Source: Lepiota brunneoincarnata
Lineage: Eukaryota > Basidiomycota > Agaricomycetes > Agaricales > Agaricaceae
Direction of reading: 5' to 3'
DNA: 64,000 nt
Assembly: GCA_023014365.1 (NCBI GenBank)
Contig: JAEBUN010000033.1
Coordinates: 62,001 to 126,000 of the forward strand
In this document: in pieces, positions 33,659 to 44,709 of the stretch
How the letters are laid out: each line of letters starts with the position of its first letter
Position numbering within the stretch: the stretch's first letter is position 1
Notes under the pieces: generated by a model
What the model saw: the letters and a program-made list of their open reading frames with translations, nothing else
Told to the model about the DNA's origin: nothing
Databases searched by the model: none
Position numbers and translations under genes: made by a program

Positions 33659-36216
33659 TCAAGCTATGGAGATTTCCTCGTAAGCTGGTGGTGGTGCATT
33701 CTCATCCTCCCGCTGGGGTCCTGCACTCCGCCTGGCACGACGGAGCTGCTCGTTCTGCAGGGCGAGTCCTGAACACTGTCTCTGCAGCTCTCCGATCCTT
33801 CTTTCACTGGATCCCTCAACCCCCGCTAGCTGTCGCTCCATATCTGCCAGCCGGGAGCTCAGCATCTCTTTCTGCCCCTCCAACTCGTTAATCCTTCTGC
33901 GCAGTTCGTTGTCATGACTCGACGATTCCATCTGGCGGATGACCTCCCCTAACTCCTGCACACCGGCTCTAAGCCTTGTGTTCTCGTGTCTGAGGATGTC
34001 TACCTGCTCTTGATTTCGACTCGTCAACAGGGCCTCCAGCGACTGCTGCATCTCCCTCTCACGATGTTTGAGTTGTTCGTTTTCCTTCGTTACGTCCTTC
34101 AGCAGCATCCGCAGCTCTCTACGACTGCCGCCTTTGCCTTGAGGATCAGCGAGTAGCTTCTCCATCTCTACCAGCCGGGTGCTAACCGAGTTTTTCTCGC
34201 CTTGAAGCTGCTGTACTGCTTCTGTTGTTTCCTGCAGCTCCCCCCGAATCGACTCCTTCTCCTGGGTGAGGCCCTCAACCTGTTGCTTAAGTCCTTGATT
34301 CTGCTGGGTGAGCTCAGCCACTGAGTGCAGCGTCTCTCTCAGCTCTGTTTCCGTGTTTTCGTGATCGGCCAGAAGTACTGTGAGTCTCGCCACTTCCCGA
34401 GAGAGATCATCAGCTACATTAGCCCCTTCGCTAGCTTGCAATGCCTGAGACAATGACACCTCCATCTCCTGGAGGCGCGTCTTAAGCCGCTTGTTGTCCT
34501 CTCTCAGTACCTCATTCTGCTCCCGATATTGGTTCTGAGCTTTCAGCTGGACCATTAACTCCTGGATATTCGACTTCAGCTGTTTGGTCTCTCCCTTGAG
34601 TTCTACGATTGTCTCTTGCTCTAGGGAATTTTGCAGTATTTGAGGAGTCGTAGAAGTTGCATTGGCACCGTCGTAGATAGGGATATCCGACGGAGTTGAT
34701 TCCAGTATAGTAGGAGTGCTGAAGCGAGTCCTGGAATCAGGTCCTGAAGGCGGAAGCCGCCGAGGGGTTGGTGGTGAGAGAGAGACACGGCGTTCAAGGG
34801 ACGGTGCTGATGCTTTTCGGGACAAACTTGGAGGGACCGGAGGGGGCGGGGGTTTCCTCTGTGGAACTGCAGATGCGGACGCACGCCGTGGGTGGGACTT
34901 AGGCCTCATTGTAGGTGGCACCAGAGTGGAAGGGAGTTCGAGGGACGGTAGCTCAGCACCTTCTAATCTTCTATGGACAAGGTGAACTGCAACGGCAAGT
35001 TGTTCCCTGTTCAGCTTGTTATCACGTCGGATGTCGACGAGGTCCCTGTTATAATGTTAAATACATGTCAACCCCTTGGAAATCGGGTACGATTCACCAT
35101 ATGTGGGCTATGTCGCTGGAGGGTAATCCGGAGAACTTTAGCATAAAACGCGCCGATTCGTCGCCGCCTACCAGCCCTCGCTTCTCGGCATCTAGCGTCC
35201 TGAAATGACCGTTTGCTTCGGCCTGCTCAAGGACTGAAACGTCCCATTTGTCTTGGGCGCCTTGTCCAGATGCTGTAACGACATTCTTGATTGACTGTGA
35301 TGGTGGCTTCCAAGGAGGGGGGGTTGATTTGGGTGGGGTACGGGTTACAGCAAAAGGAGAGGGTTGTTGGGGTGACAACTGATCGAATATATACGGGGGC
35401 ATCGATGTGGGTAGCACGGTAAGTTGGCAAGTCTTCACAGCTTGGATCAAATACATGCCGACAGCAAATTCCACGAGGGTTAGTGAACCCCTTTGCTGAG
35501 TATCTATGAGGTTCCTTTCGTCGTACCGTTGTCAGCAAATCTACCCGTTCACGAAACTAATATGCTCACCATATTCGATCGAGCTCACTGTAGGAAAGAT
35601 TTGATTTGATGAAAACATCGCGCACTTTGTCCCCTGCCAAGCAAGAGTATTGAGAGTATGTTCTGGGGAAGAGGTGCAAATTCCAGCCATACCATCAAGA
35701 AGGTCATGCACGGGACCAGCCTCTCTGAAAGCGCGGTGATACTCAATCTTCTCGTGAACGTTCACTGGGGGCAATTGCACGGGTGCTGGTCCAGAGTCCC
35801 ACTTTGCTTCACAAATGTCCTTCAGGGTTGGCAAGGGACCGTCAGCTGAAGGCGAATCGCCGTTCAACACAGAAAGGGCACCAGGTAGGACAGAGTACGC
35901 ACAATAATTGAGAAAGCTGTGATCGACTGGCTTTCCGGATTGGGCCCACCCCATCAGCCTGACTGCAATTGCCAATTCCCGCTCAGAAAGGTTTCCATCC
36001 CCGTCTTCATCAGCTATGGCCCATATATTTGCCAGATCCTCGTAAGAAAGGCCGCTACGCTGCAAAATATCAACCGCAGTGTTGGAGTCTATTTGTGAAA
36101 ACCCCTCGAAATTCGATGAGGTGTTGGAATGGGTCTGCGTATACGCTAAGATAGCTGCGACGACCTGAAAGCTCCCCCCTGGTAGGAATGAACTCGCGCG
36201 CAGCGGAAGCGGGCAT
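33659..36216 (-). CDS. EDE1: Ede1/Eps15-like endocytic scaffold, three EH domains
   Basis: The proposed start is the ATG at 36216 (MPASAAREFIPTRGEL). A +1 frame break at 36168-36170 leads to QVVAAILAYTQTHSNTSSNF. EH1 ends SYEDLANIWAIADEDGDGNL and LAIAVRLMGWAQSG. EH2 has KSNLSYSELDRIW then TQQRGSLTLVEFAVGMYLI. EH3 has GLPSSDIAHIW then VDIRRDNKLNREQLAVAVHL. A Pro-rich linker (KPPPPPVPPS) and a long coiled coil follow (about 34620-33760). The end is PPPAYEEISIA, which contains a PPAY motif. EH domains bind NPF motifs; Ede1 starts clathrin-coated pit formation at the plasma membrane. Unlike yeast Ede1 no UBA domain is seen at the C-terminus. The family is sure, strict orthology less so. Confidence 0.82.
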
Positions 36217-37910
36217 CAAAAGGCTAGCTCAGCCGGCGGGTAGCGAGGTGGCATGTAATGAGGAAAGCGTATCGAGGAAATGTCCACCAAGGTCTTGTCA
36301 GCATGTGTATCTGCAGTGCAATGATGCAAACCCGTGACTTGACGGCGTTTATCTGCGCTGTGCGGCATGTCTCTCAGGGTCATTCTTCTATCGCTGCGGA
36401 GGAAGAGAGGGCAGTGCTCGCCACTACGCATAGACTCCACAGATGCTCCGAAGCGACGCAGAGACATGTTTAAGACATCTGAACTAAAACCGAGCAAGGA
36501 ATACTAGGAATTTCGTCAGGACGAAAGTTGTTGTCGCAAGAACCCCTGCAAGCCCCGCGGGTCGAACAGGACAGCACTTATCCCCGTGGGCACTGTAACT
36601 GATGTATGGATTGCTGGGGATAACAACAGCGTCATGATAATTCTGGAACCACACCCGTGGCGCCGATAATGAGCGTAGCCATGATAGGTAACCAGTGATC
36701 CTACTAGTGACCGACTTACCCGGCCAGAACCGCAGAAACCGTAAATTATTGTTGTTTTAGCTATGTGAAATATGGGCTCAGGCTTGCGTACAGCTGGTTC
36801 AAATCCTGGGAGATCGGACTGTTTGCGAGGTCCCAGCGAACCGAAGCCTGAATCTGGTACCCCTATGACGGGCATAGGATTGCGCAGGAGGATTCATCGA
36901 AAAGGGTCTAGACAAATATGGGCAGGCAGGAAGCCTTTACGTCCTCCAAGATCAGCTTCGGGTTACTTCCGCAGTACCGTTTCTAGTCTTGTGCATGGCT
37001 GTTACACCCAGAATAAAACACAGATTCGTCATCCGGAAACAGCTGCAGGAGCCGCCGCTTGTACGGGCGCGGTATCATCTCTGCATTGGATCCTACACAA
37101 TGGATTTCGCTGAATCCCCCAGCTGCTTCTACTTCTCCGCCATCAGGAGCCAAGGTCCAGCCTCGACCTGTTTTCGGGGCACGAGAATTATCCAGTTACA
37201 TACCTCCCGATTACTGGACCGCCAGCCTTGGCACACTCGCTTTTGGGTGTCAGATAATTGCTCAGAGAGGGTGATGCTATCATTCCGTTCAGGCGAGCTG
37301 GAACATAAGGGGCAATAAGACAAAGGTTCCGTCGGCAAGGTCCTAGGGACAATGGTACATTGACATCCCCGTATGTTTAGGACTATGATTCTCGTCGGCA
37401 CAGAGACCGTTCCATTCCATTACATGGATTATAGCTGGTGCTTTGATGATCCCCGTCCACATGGTGGGTTGAGAGGAATTAACAACTGTACAAAAGGAGT
37501 ACAATGACGAACTTCAGGGCTGATCATGATCGGTTCGTTCGGCGGGGACAAAGCGAACTAAGATGGTTATGAAGAGCAAGGAGTTTGGATTGTGCTTAGT
37601 AATGTAGCGATTGAGACCGCCTCAAGGCAGTTCCTTACTGGCCAAACGATTACTCCAGCTGAACCTTTGGCGGCTTGGTTGTTGCTTCAAGGGTCAAGAT
37701 GTGAAGTCGACGATGATGGATTTACTGACGAATGATATTCTTATCGCATTATTTCGAGTTCTGAGCTACACGCAATCTATAGCACTACAGGGGCTTGAGT
37801 TTACGCAGGAAGAGTAATTTTATTGAGATATGAACGAGTAAAATGGACATTAGGCATGAAGGTACGATTGCTTATGGCCCAGTGGCCTTCCTGTATTAAC
37901 ATAGTAACGA
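36217..37910. other. intergenic region with one possible gene remnant
   Basis: About 1.7 kb without a supported gene. An open stretch at 37059-37274 (+) has coding-like composition (GARELSSYIPPDYWTASLGT) but no start, partner exon or recognised family, so it may be a remnant. A GGTTCAAATCC box near 36791 has no matching tRNA body. Confidence 0.35.
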
Positions 37911-38978
37911 TCATAGACCTCCGGCGTCAAAGTCGGGATGAACATGATCAACAGTACCCTCGGTGGAATCGAACTGGAGCATATTAGTCGGATAATGGCC
38001 ATAGTAGAGAATGCTGGGTCGATTCCAGTCTATGATAGTAGGATTGTGATGTTCCTCAGCGGCGTAACCCATGGGAGGCTGGTCGTAAGAGTCGGCACGA
38101 TGACAAGGAGAGCGGAGAAGGGGTGAGAGACAGGTATCCGGTGGGGGGAGGTTGAGTTCATTGAGAGTTAAATTCAGAATTGGCGAAGGTGGTGTGCGAG
38201 GAAGCAGCGGGCTGTTTGGGACAAGAGTCGGTGACATGGGCTCTGAGTCTTCCGCGGGCTGTAACTCCTCTGTTTCCGACATGGGAGTGAGGAGTTGAGA
38301 TGTAAGACGCGCCTAAATAAAGGAAGGAGTCAGAGATACTGGAATCCTGGAGTAAATCAGCATTTTACAGGGATAGTTCGACGGGAGGGGGCATTGCGCC
38401 TAGATGACGACGATCTGCGAGGGGAATACTCATTATCTCCGTCCGAGATAGGAGGGCTGGGGAGATATGGATGCGTCGTAGAAGTTGAGGAGGGAGCAAG
38501 CTTCGGCAAGCGGGAGGTAGCTTTTCGTTTTTTGCTAGCCGCCCCCGAACCGCCCGCGGGCAGACCGGGGCATAGGGCACATTCTATCTTCTTCAGCTGC
38601 TCGTACCAATATATATAGGTCTTCCTTTTTCGCATCTGACATGCCTTCCCATATGTCGCCTGCAGCTTTGCTGATATCTCTCTGGTCGACCTCTGTGGCG
38701 AGTTCGTGGCGGTATTTCGAACGGTAAAGGAGGAATGCGTTTGGTATTTTATTGCAGCCGTGAGGTATGAAGTGTGGAAGTTCGCGCTTCAAGGTCTCCA
38801 GGAAAGAAATATACTCCTCAATGCCAGCTGCTTGCGCAATTTCACTCAGTGTAGGACATGTATCTGGGGCGCATGATTTTAAGCGGTAGTAAATCAAGCT
38901 TTTAGAGGCAAGGTACTCACCAACACGATGTTGGGGGCAGATCGGCCGCCCCGAGGGTCCATAGCGGAGGGAAGGCAT
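37911..38978 (-). CDS. HMG-box transcription factor, frame interrupted
   Basis: The ATG at 38978 (MPSLRYGPSGRPICPQHR) leads over a GT-AG intron to TCPTLSEIAQAAGIEEY. The HMG box follows: IPNAFLLYRSKYRHELATE, QRDISKAAGDIWEGMSDAKK. The third helix (YIYWYEQLKKIECALCPGLP) lies one frame over. Removing one A from the A5 run (T5 on +, 38627-38631) restores it. A basic nuclear-localisation-like stretch (SKKRKATSRLPKL) and a Ser/Pro region follow. A further intron leads to MSETEELQPAEDSEPMSPTL and the end FDAGGL. HMG boxes of this type bind and bend DNA; in fungi they often control development or mating. A 46-nt intron reading is possible but loses the helix. Confidence 0.75.
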
Positions 38979-39913
38979 TGTACAACCTTCAAGCGGCGGG
39001 TGGGGACACTAGACAGAAAAACACAGATCTGGAGGGAATGGTTGGGGCCAATGACCCATGACGCAGATCCTTTTGAACCTGGACGGGAACCATAGTGCTT
39101 CGACTTCATGTCAAAGCGAACGGCTGCCCTCGGATGTTGATTACTTGCAATAAAGGAAGGAGTATCTGTGGCAGGATCTACTATAGTGTCCGGTGGGCCC
39201 ACAGAAAGAACCTGCCAGAAATTCCCGTCCAGGGTTATCAGGATTCGTGGCGCCTACCTCTCAAATGCCGGGAACGTGGTGTTAGATTGAGTTAGTGGAC
39301 GATCTTTTATGTTGATATCGAGAAAATTTAACACTGGGATGATGTGTCGCAAGCCATTTCCCAGGCATTGTTCAGAGAAAACCTAGTGCTTCGGAGGGCG
39401 ATTTCAAATTCGAGTTCCGCCAAGGCGCGTGGTAGTACAAGGTTGTGAACGCCAACTGAGAGTGCTCAAAGAAATACAACAGCCTGAGAGTGTGTTGGGT
39501 GGGTTGGCAGTGGTTAGTTTCGTTGGTTGTATACAGTCACATTTTCGTTGTTGAATACAAGGTAGAATATCCTGCGTAGCGCCAGACCGACCAGGGTCGA
39601 CTGAATGTAGTGCCCGTTTCGTTCCTCGAATCTGCAGCCCCCATTATCGATTAGCGTTTTTTCCGGATATCAGCGAATCCGATAAAACATGGTGTTGCTA
39701 TAGGAGGAGCCCAATGGACGAGATGGAGGGATCGCGATACAGAGGTCAAGCGAGTGTAGTGCAACCATGCTATTAGCGCCGGCGGCCTGGCAGCGGCGGG
39801 CCGCACGGCCTTAGAGTGGTTCCATATATGGTGATGATAACCGGGCCCTGGAGACACGTTTGGTGACGCTGCGACTCCTCGCATACTCCGTCAAGATCTC
39901 ATCTTCCCTGCGC
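38979..39913. other. divergent intergenic region upstream of HMG gene and SEC2
   Basis: Promoter region for two divergent genes. No TATA box or supported open frame. The sequence near 39770-39810 is locally GC-rich. Confidence 0.45.
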
Positions 39914-42900
39914 ATGGCAGCAGACACTCTGCAAACCAACTCTGACGCTCTCCCAGACAGTCTTCTAGAACAGAGCACAACTGGCAAGGTTACTGCCAAT
40001 GGCGCTACCAGTCACCAGCACTATGCCGCCGATCCAGAGGCACAAGAGATGGTGATTGAGTCCTTGAGGACACAGATACAGGATCTCTTTTCCCAAGTAA
40101 CTCAACTCAACTCCAAGCTCGTCAAGTCCTATGACCGCGTCTCCGACCTGGAAGATGATCTGCATGTGGCGTCTGCGCAGCTCCGCGCCTCGTCGGTCAA
40201 GACATCCCAAGCTAGAGCTCGAGCGAACCCAACACCTCGCCGCACTTAACACTGGGCTGCTGGTGGAGAAACATCATGTTACTGCTGAGCTTAACCGACT
40301 CATGGAAAAAGCAACGGAGGAAGCTGCCCAGCGCGGACAAGCCGAAAGTGCACGAGCAGCTATAGAGAAAGACCTGGATGACCTTAGTGCCTCACTGTTC
40401 AATCAAGCAAATACCATGGTCGCAGAGGCGCGTTATGCACGACACGTCAGCGAGCAGAAAGCAGAGGGTGCGGAGCAGGCGTTGAAAGGGGCGGAAGAAG
40501 CTGTAAGCGCAATGCAACGACGAGTGCAGGCTCTGCAAGAAGAGAAGGAGGCTGCGGAAAGGTCGGCTGCCGAAATACAGGCCCTGATGGGCAAGGGTAA
40601 ATGGGTCGAGAGGCAAGACAACCAAATTGGTGTCTCTCCTCTCTTCATCAGCTCCCACCTGCCCTATCAAGAATTCCTTCTTTTCGTCGCACATATTCGA
40701 CAACTCCACGCGAGCTCGCCAAACCCTCCCGCGATGTCCACTCTCCTCCCATTACCTTTTGCAGTCCGCCTCTCTACCGAGGATTCGTGAGTTTCCAGAT
40801 TTTAAAGTACGTTCAGATCACGGCCGCTGATACATCATTTTCCGTCATAGTGAACCAACTGTAAGATTGGATCTCGCGCCATCACTGAACTGGTTGTCCC
40901 GACGTTCCGTCCTCGCCGCTATAAACAATGGACAATTAATAATCGAACCCATTTCTTCCGTGACCCTCCTTACGGAATCGTCCCATTTGCCCAATGCAGG
41001 AATCTCGGGCCTTACCAACAACAATGAGAATATTCCATGTGCCCTGTGTGGGGTGCCCATCTTCCCCCAGGCTCCGTCTACGAACACGAGCCCAACCCGA
41101 CCTCCGACACATCCTTCGATAGGCATGACTCACTCTTATTCTGGGTCTGGGTCGTGGTCTGGTAGTTTATTCAAAAAAAGTGCCAACAGCGTCAGTGCTA
41201 GCACACTAAACCCACCCCTCCCGCCTCGCTCGCAGTCTCGCATAGGATCATCTCCATCCACATACCCATCTCAAGTTTATATCTTCCGCATATCATCATC
41301 CCAAACATCCACGATCCCTTCTATACCACTTCTTAAATCATCATCCACAACTACGGCCACCCCAACATCAAGTACATTAGCATCCTCCTCATCACATCAG
41401 AGTACCCCCACTTTACCGCATTCCACTGGGGGTAGTGCGGCGGCTCCCCAGTCCAGCAGCACGATATATCCTCTCTGTACAAGTGGCTGGTGCCTTGCTC
41501 GCCTTCGCACCACGTGTTCGTTGTGGGCCTTTGTTCGAACGGGCATTGTCGAGAAAATTTGGGAGGAAGAGCTTCCTATTGCTTTACCTCCTCCCATTCC
41601 GACTCGTGCGTCATTATCAACAGCATTTATCACAGATACTTCCAAATCCACCAACGCGAACGATGCCAAGGAAAAACCTCCCGTGCCTCCGAGGAGGCGA
41701 GGTTTATGGGGGATTGCCAGTGCGATCGGGGAAAAGGCCGCGAGCTGGAGTGAAAGCGTAAGCGAAAAGGATAGGGCGAAGAGAGCTGCTGCTTCTGCCA
41801 CAGGGGGGGAAAAAAATCTACCTCCGCCACCCGTTATTCATCCACAAGAACACTCGAATATGACTGTCCCTGGGCCAGCGATCCTCCCTGTCACGTCAGC
41901 AACTCCCCCGCCCCTCCCTAAGAGGAGCGAAGTCCGATCCCGGACGCCAGTGAACCAACTACCTACAGCAGCCCCCTCACCTACGATAATTTCTGCACCT
42001 TCACCCCCGCCACCCCTAGCTGATACTCCCCCAGCAGAGCAGGTGTCCACAGCGGGACCCGAATCTTCAGAACACGTACCTTCGGCCCCTATCGTCGATT
42101 CGTCTACAAAGAAGGAATATTCCAGCAATGCCCCCCCACCGCCAGTGGCAGCATCAACACCCCCAGCCACGCCAGCTCCCCCACATCACCCGGCTCCAAC
42201 CTCTACCCCACCACCTCCCTCTATCCCACCCCGTGCAGTCAAACGACTCTCATCGTCGCTCGGCCGACCTGGCACGCCTTCCAGCATACCCCTACCTGAA
42301 TCTCGCCCGAGCACGCCACCCGTCGCTAGTGCTATATCACGCACGGCATCTCCAGCAATTGGCGCACCCTCTAATTCGGGAGGTGCACCGCCTATACCCA
42401 GACGAGCGGCTACGAGAGCGCAGAGGAAACCCGTTGGTGAGGAAGGTGGGGGAGACTCGAGGCCAGGGTCACCAGCGGTCCCTGCTATTGCTGAGTCACC
42501 TAATGTGCCCACCACCGCGAATGATGGGGAGGTACAGACTCCAACTAAATTGAGTAGTCTCAAGGAGACGGAGGAAGGTGATAAAGGGCCAGCAGTTACT
42601 GTCGGTGATGGTGCCCCTGGTGTGGAGGCCACAGCGCTGACTAAAGTGACGGAAGAGGCGCCCAGTAGGGAGCCGGAGGACAGTTTCCCTTCGTCCGAGG
42701 TTGAGGAGTTTGTTGACGCTGAGGGTGGAGACGGGGCACAGAGGGAGAAGGAGGGACAAGTAGAGAATGGGGTGGAGAAGGAAGCGAATGAGAAAGAGGA
42801 GGCAAAGCTGGAGGAACAGAAAGTGACGCCGGTGCAAGCGGAAGAACCACCCTCAATTTCGTTGAATGGCGAGGACTTACCTCCCGCCGCTGCTCCGCCT

Positions 42901-43074
42901 CCTCTGCCGCCGCGTAAACCAGAGGAGGTGAATGGGGAAAAGGCTGCTGTGAACGGAGAGGGAGAGACGCAGGTATATATTGGAGATGCGACCTGGGAAG
43001 AGAGGGTGTGGAAGGAGCTGATGAGGCTGAAGGAGGAGATGTTTCTGGCGAGGATTGGCGCTGTGCGGCCGTAG
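39914..43074 (+). CDS. SEC2: Sec2-type Rab guanine nucleotide exchange factor
   Basis: The ATG at 39914 starts MAADTLQTNSDALPDSLLEQ. The Sec2 coiled coil follows: IQDLFSQVTQLNSKLVKSYD, LEDDLHVASAQLRASSVKTS, then, after a +1 break at 40209-40210, QLELERTQHLAALNTGLLVE and the family signature DLDDLSASLFNQANTMVAEA. Later come SHLPYQEFLLFVAHI, LDLAPSLNWLSRRSV, two cysteine pairs (CALCGVPIF, PLCTSGWC) and LWAFVRTGIVEKIWEEELP. The large last exon is a Pro/Ser-rich disordered tail with PPPLPKR and VPPRRR motifs and an acidic end. Sec2 activates the Rab Sec4 on secretory vesicles for polarised exocytosis. The frame break is most simply one extra A in CCCAAGCTAG. Confidence 0.9.
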
Positions 43075-43297
43075 GCTCATGCTTTAGGTGTATTAAGTCG
43101 GAGTGTTGTCCATCTTTGGGACCGGGTCCTTCAGCGCGTTGTACGCATCCTCCAAAGACTGTACATGACTAGGAAACCACTTAACATCCCACCTACCGGA
43201 GCTATGGATTATGATGCTTCCATGTTCCACTATATCTATTCTACATATTGTTTCGTACCCTATTCCAATTTAATAAACTCTTTTTCCCGGGTCGCCA

Positions 43298-44640
43298 TCA
43301 GGAGCTCGACACCGAAGAACCTCTTATCCAAACCGAATGCCTCTTAACTAGTTCATCAACGATATCCTCTTCAATCTCCTTGACATGCGTTGCGTTAGGC
43401 TGGGTTAGCGCGGGGTCAATCTTCAGCCAATGCTCGACAAATAGAGGATCCCCGTTGGGCTGGGGGGGGAACTTGCGAGAGACAAAGACGACCTCGAATT
43501 TACGCCGGTTGAGGTCGTTGCCAATGACGACCTGATGACCGTAACGCTCAAGTGCGGCACGGGCTTTGGGTATCAGGAGGTCCGGGTCTGTTTCTAACTA
43601 AAGATGAGGTGAAAATGGTGTCTGAATTAAGGTGGAGGACAGGACACGCCTTGAAGGAGACGATGTAGCCATCTCTGGTCCACTCATCTACCATAGGTTT
43701 GAGGATCTTGGGTACTTGGTCCATCTCGATTGAGAGGTTGCCTTTGCCTGACTGGATCTTGTGCACGGACTGTGTTCAGCTCTCATTAGTCAACGGGGCT
43801 CTGGAGAAGAACAACAGCACCAGGCGACACACCATTTTTTGCCTTGGGAGGAAGAAATCGCTCACAGCTGCGGCGAGGTAATACAATGCCTTTCTTCCAA
43901 GGACCGACAATTCCTGACTCACAGCCCTCAGCAACCACAAATAATCATCCACCGTAACAAAGGTGAGTGTGAACAACGTTCCAGCGGCATGCACGTTCTT
44001 GTACATCCCCAAGACCTCTAGCAAATCTGCGCGCTTTTCTGGGGTAACAGAGATGCGCGGTGAGGGGTCGGAGAGAATCCCATTTGGCTCGATTTCGAGA
44101 AAGTCAAGAAAGGGGTTGGTGGAGTGCGAGTAGTGCCGACTAAAGGGCTGCAAGCTGAATTGTCGGTGCATGAAGATGACAGCGTAGCCCGCTTTCAGAA
44201 AATATTCAGCAGATGTTGCCCCTCGGGTACCTATATGTAAAAGGTTCGAAAGTTGAGTGGTGGTCGTGGACGGTGAGGTGCAGATGAATCCGTACCGGCA
44301 CTGAAGTTGTCGAGGAATCGGACACTGTTATCATTTGATGTCAGGTAATGATCGACGGACAGCATGAGGAAGGTTTCCTGTAGGACGACAGCTGAACAGC
44401 TCACACGTTGAGCTCAAGGGGCACAGTGGTACCACCACTCTATTGCACACTGCATTAGTCTGGCCTCTTGGCTCGGGTGAGCGTGCTGGCACTCACTGTG
44501 ACAAGTACGACTCTTCTTTCCTGTGCGACCTGACCCTTTATCCAGGTCCTGACACGCTGGATGTCATGGTCGAGCGTCGGGGGAGGTGGCTGGGTCGCGA
44601 AATAGGACTCAGCGGAAAAGGAGGTCGGTTCTGTGATCAT
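43298..44640 (-). CDS. CAB2: phosphopantothenate-cysteine ligase (CoA synthesis)
   Basis: The ATG at 44640 starts MITEPTSFSAESYFATQPPP. Exons join to give VVLVTSGGTTVPLEL, VRFLDNFSAGTRGATSAEYF, GYAVIFMHRQFSLQPFSRHY, then GRKALYYLAAAVSDFFLP and HKIQSGKGNLSIEMDQVPKI. After YIVSFK the frame continues LETDPDLLIPKARAALERYG only if a GC donor (AAG/GCGTGT) is used. The stop is at 43298-43300. The SGGTT and DNFSAGTRG loops bind CTP/ATP and phosphopantothenate. The enzyme couples cysteine to 4'-phosphopantothenate in coenzyme A synthesis, in the cytosol. It starts 69 bp after the end of FMT1. Confidence 0.9.
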
Positions 44641-44709
44641 AACAGCAATGAAACCAAGCCTGAAATTGTGTTATCAAATGTCTTCCTAATCAGTCGCCTG
44701 CTGATTGCT

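Noticed and set aside
36772..36815. GGTTCAAATCC resembling a tRNA T-arm box
   Set aside because: No matching A box, acceptor stem or cloverleaf could be folded around it.
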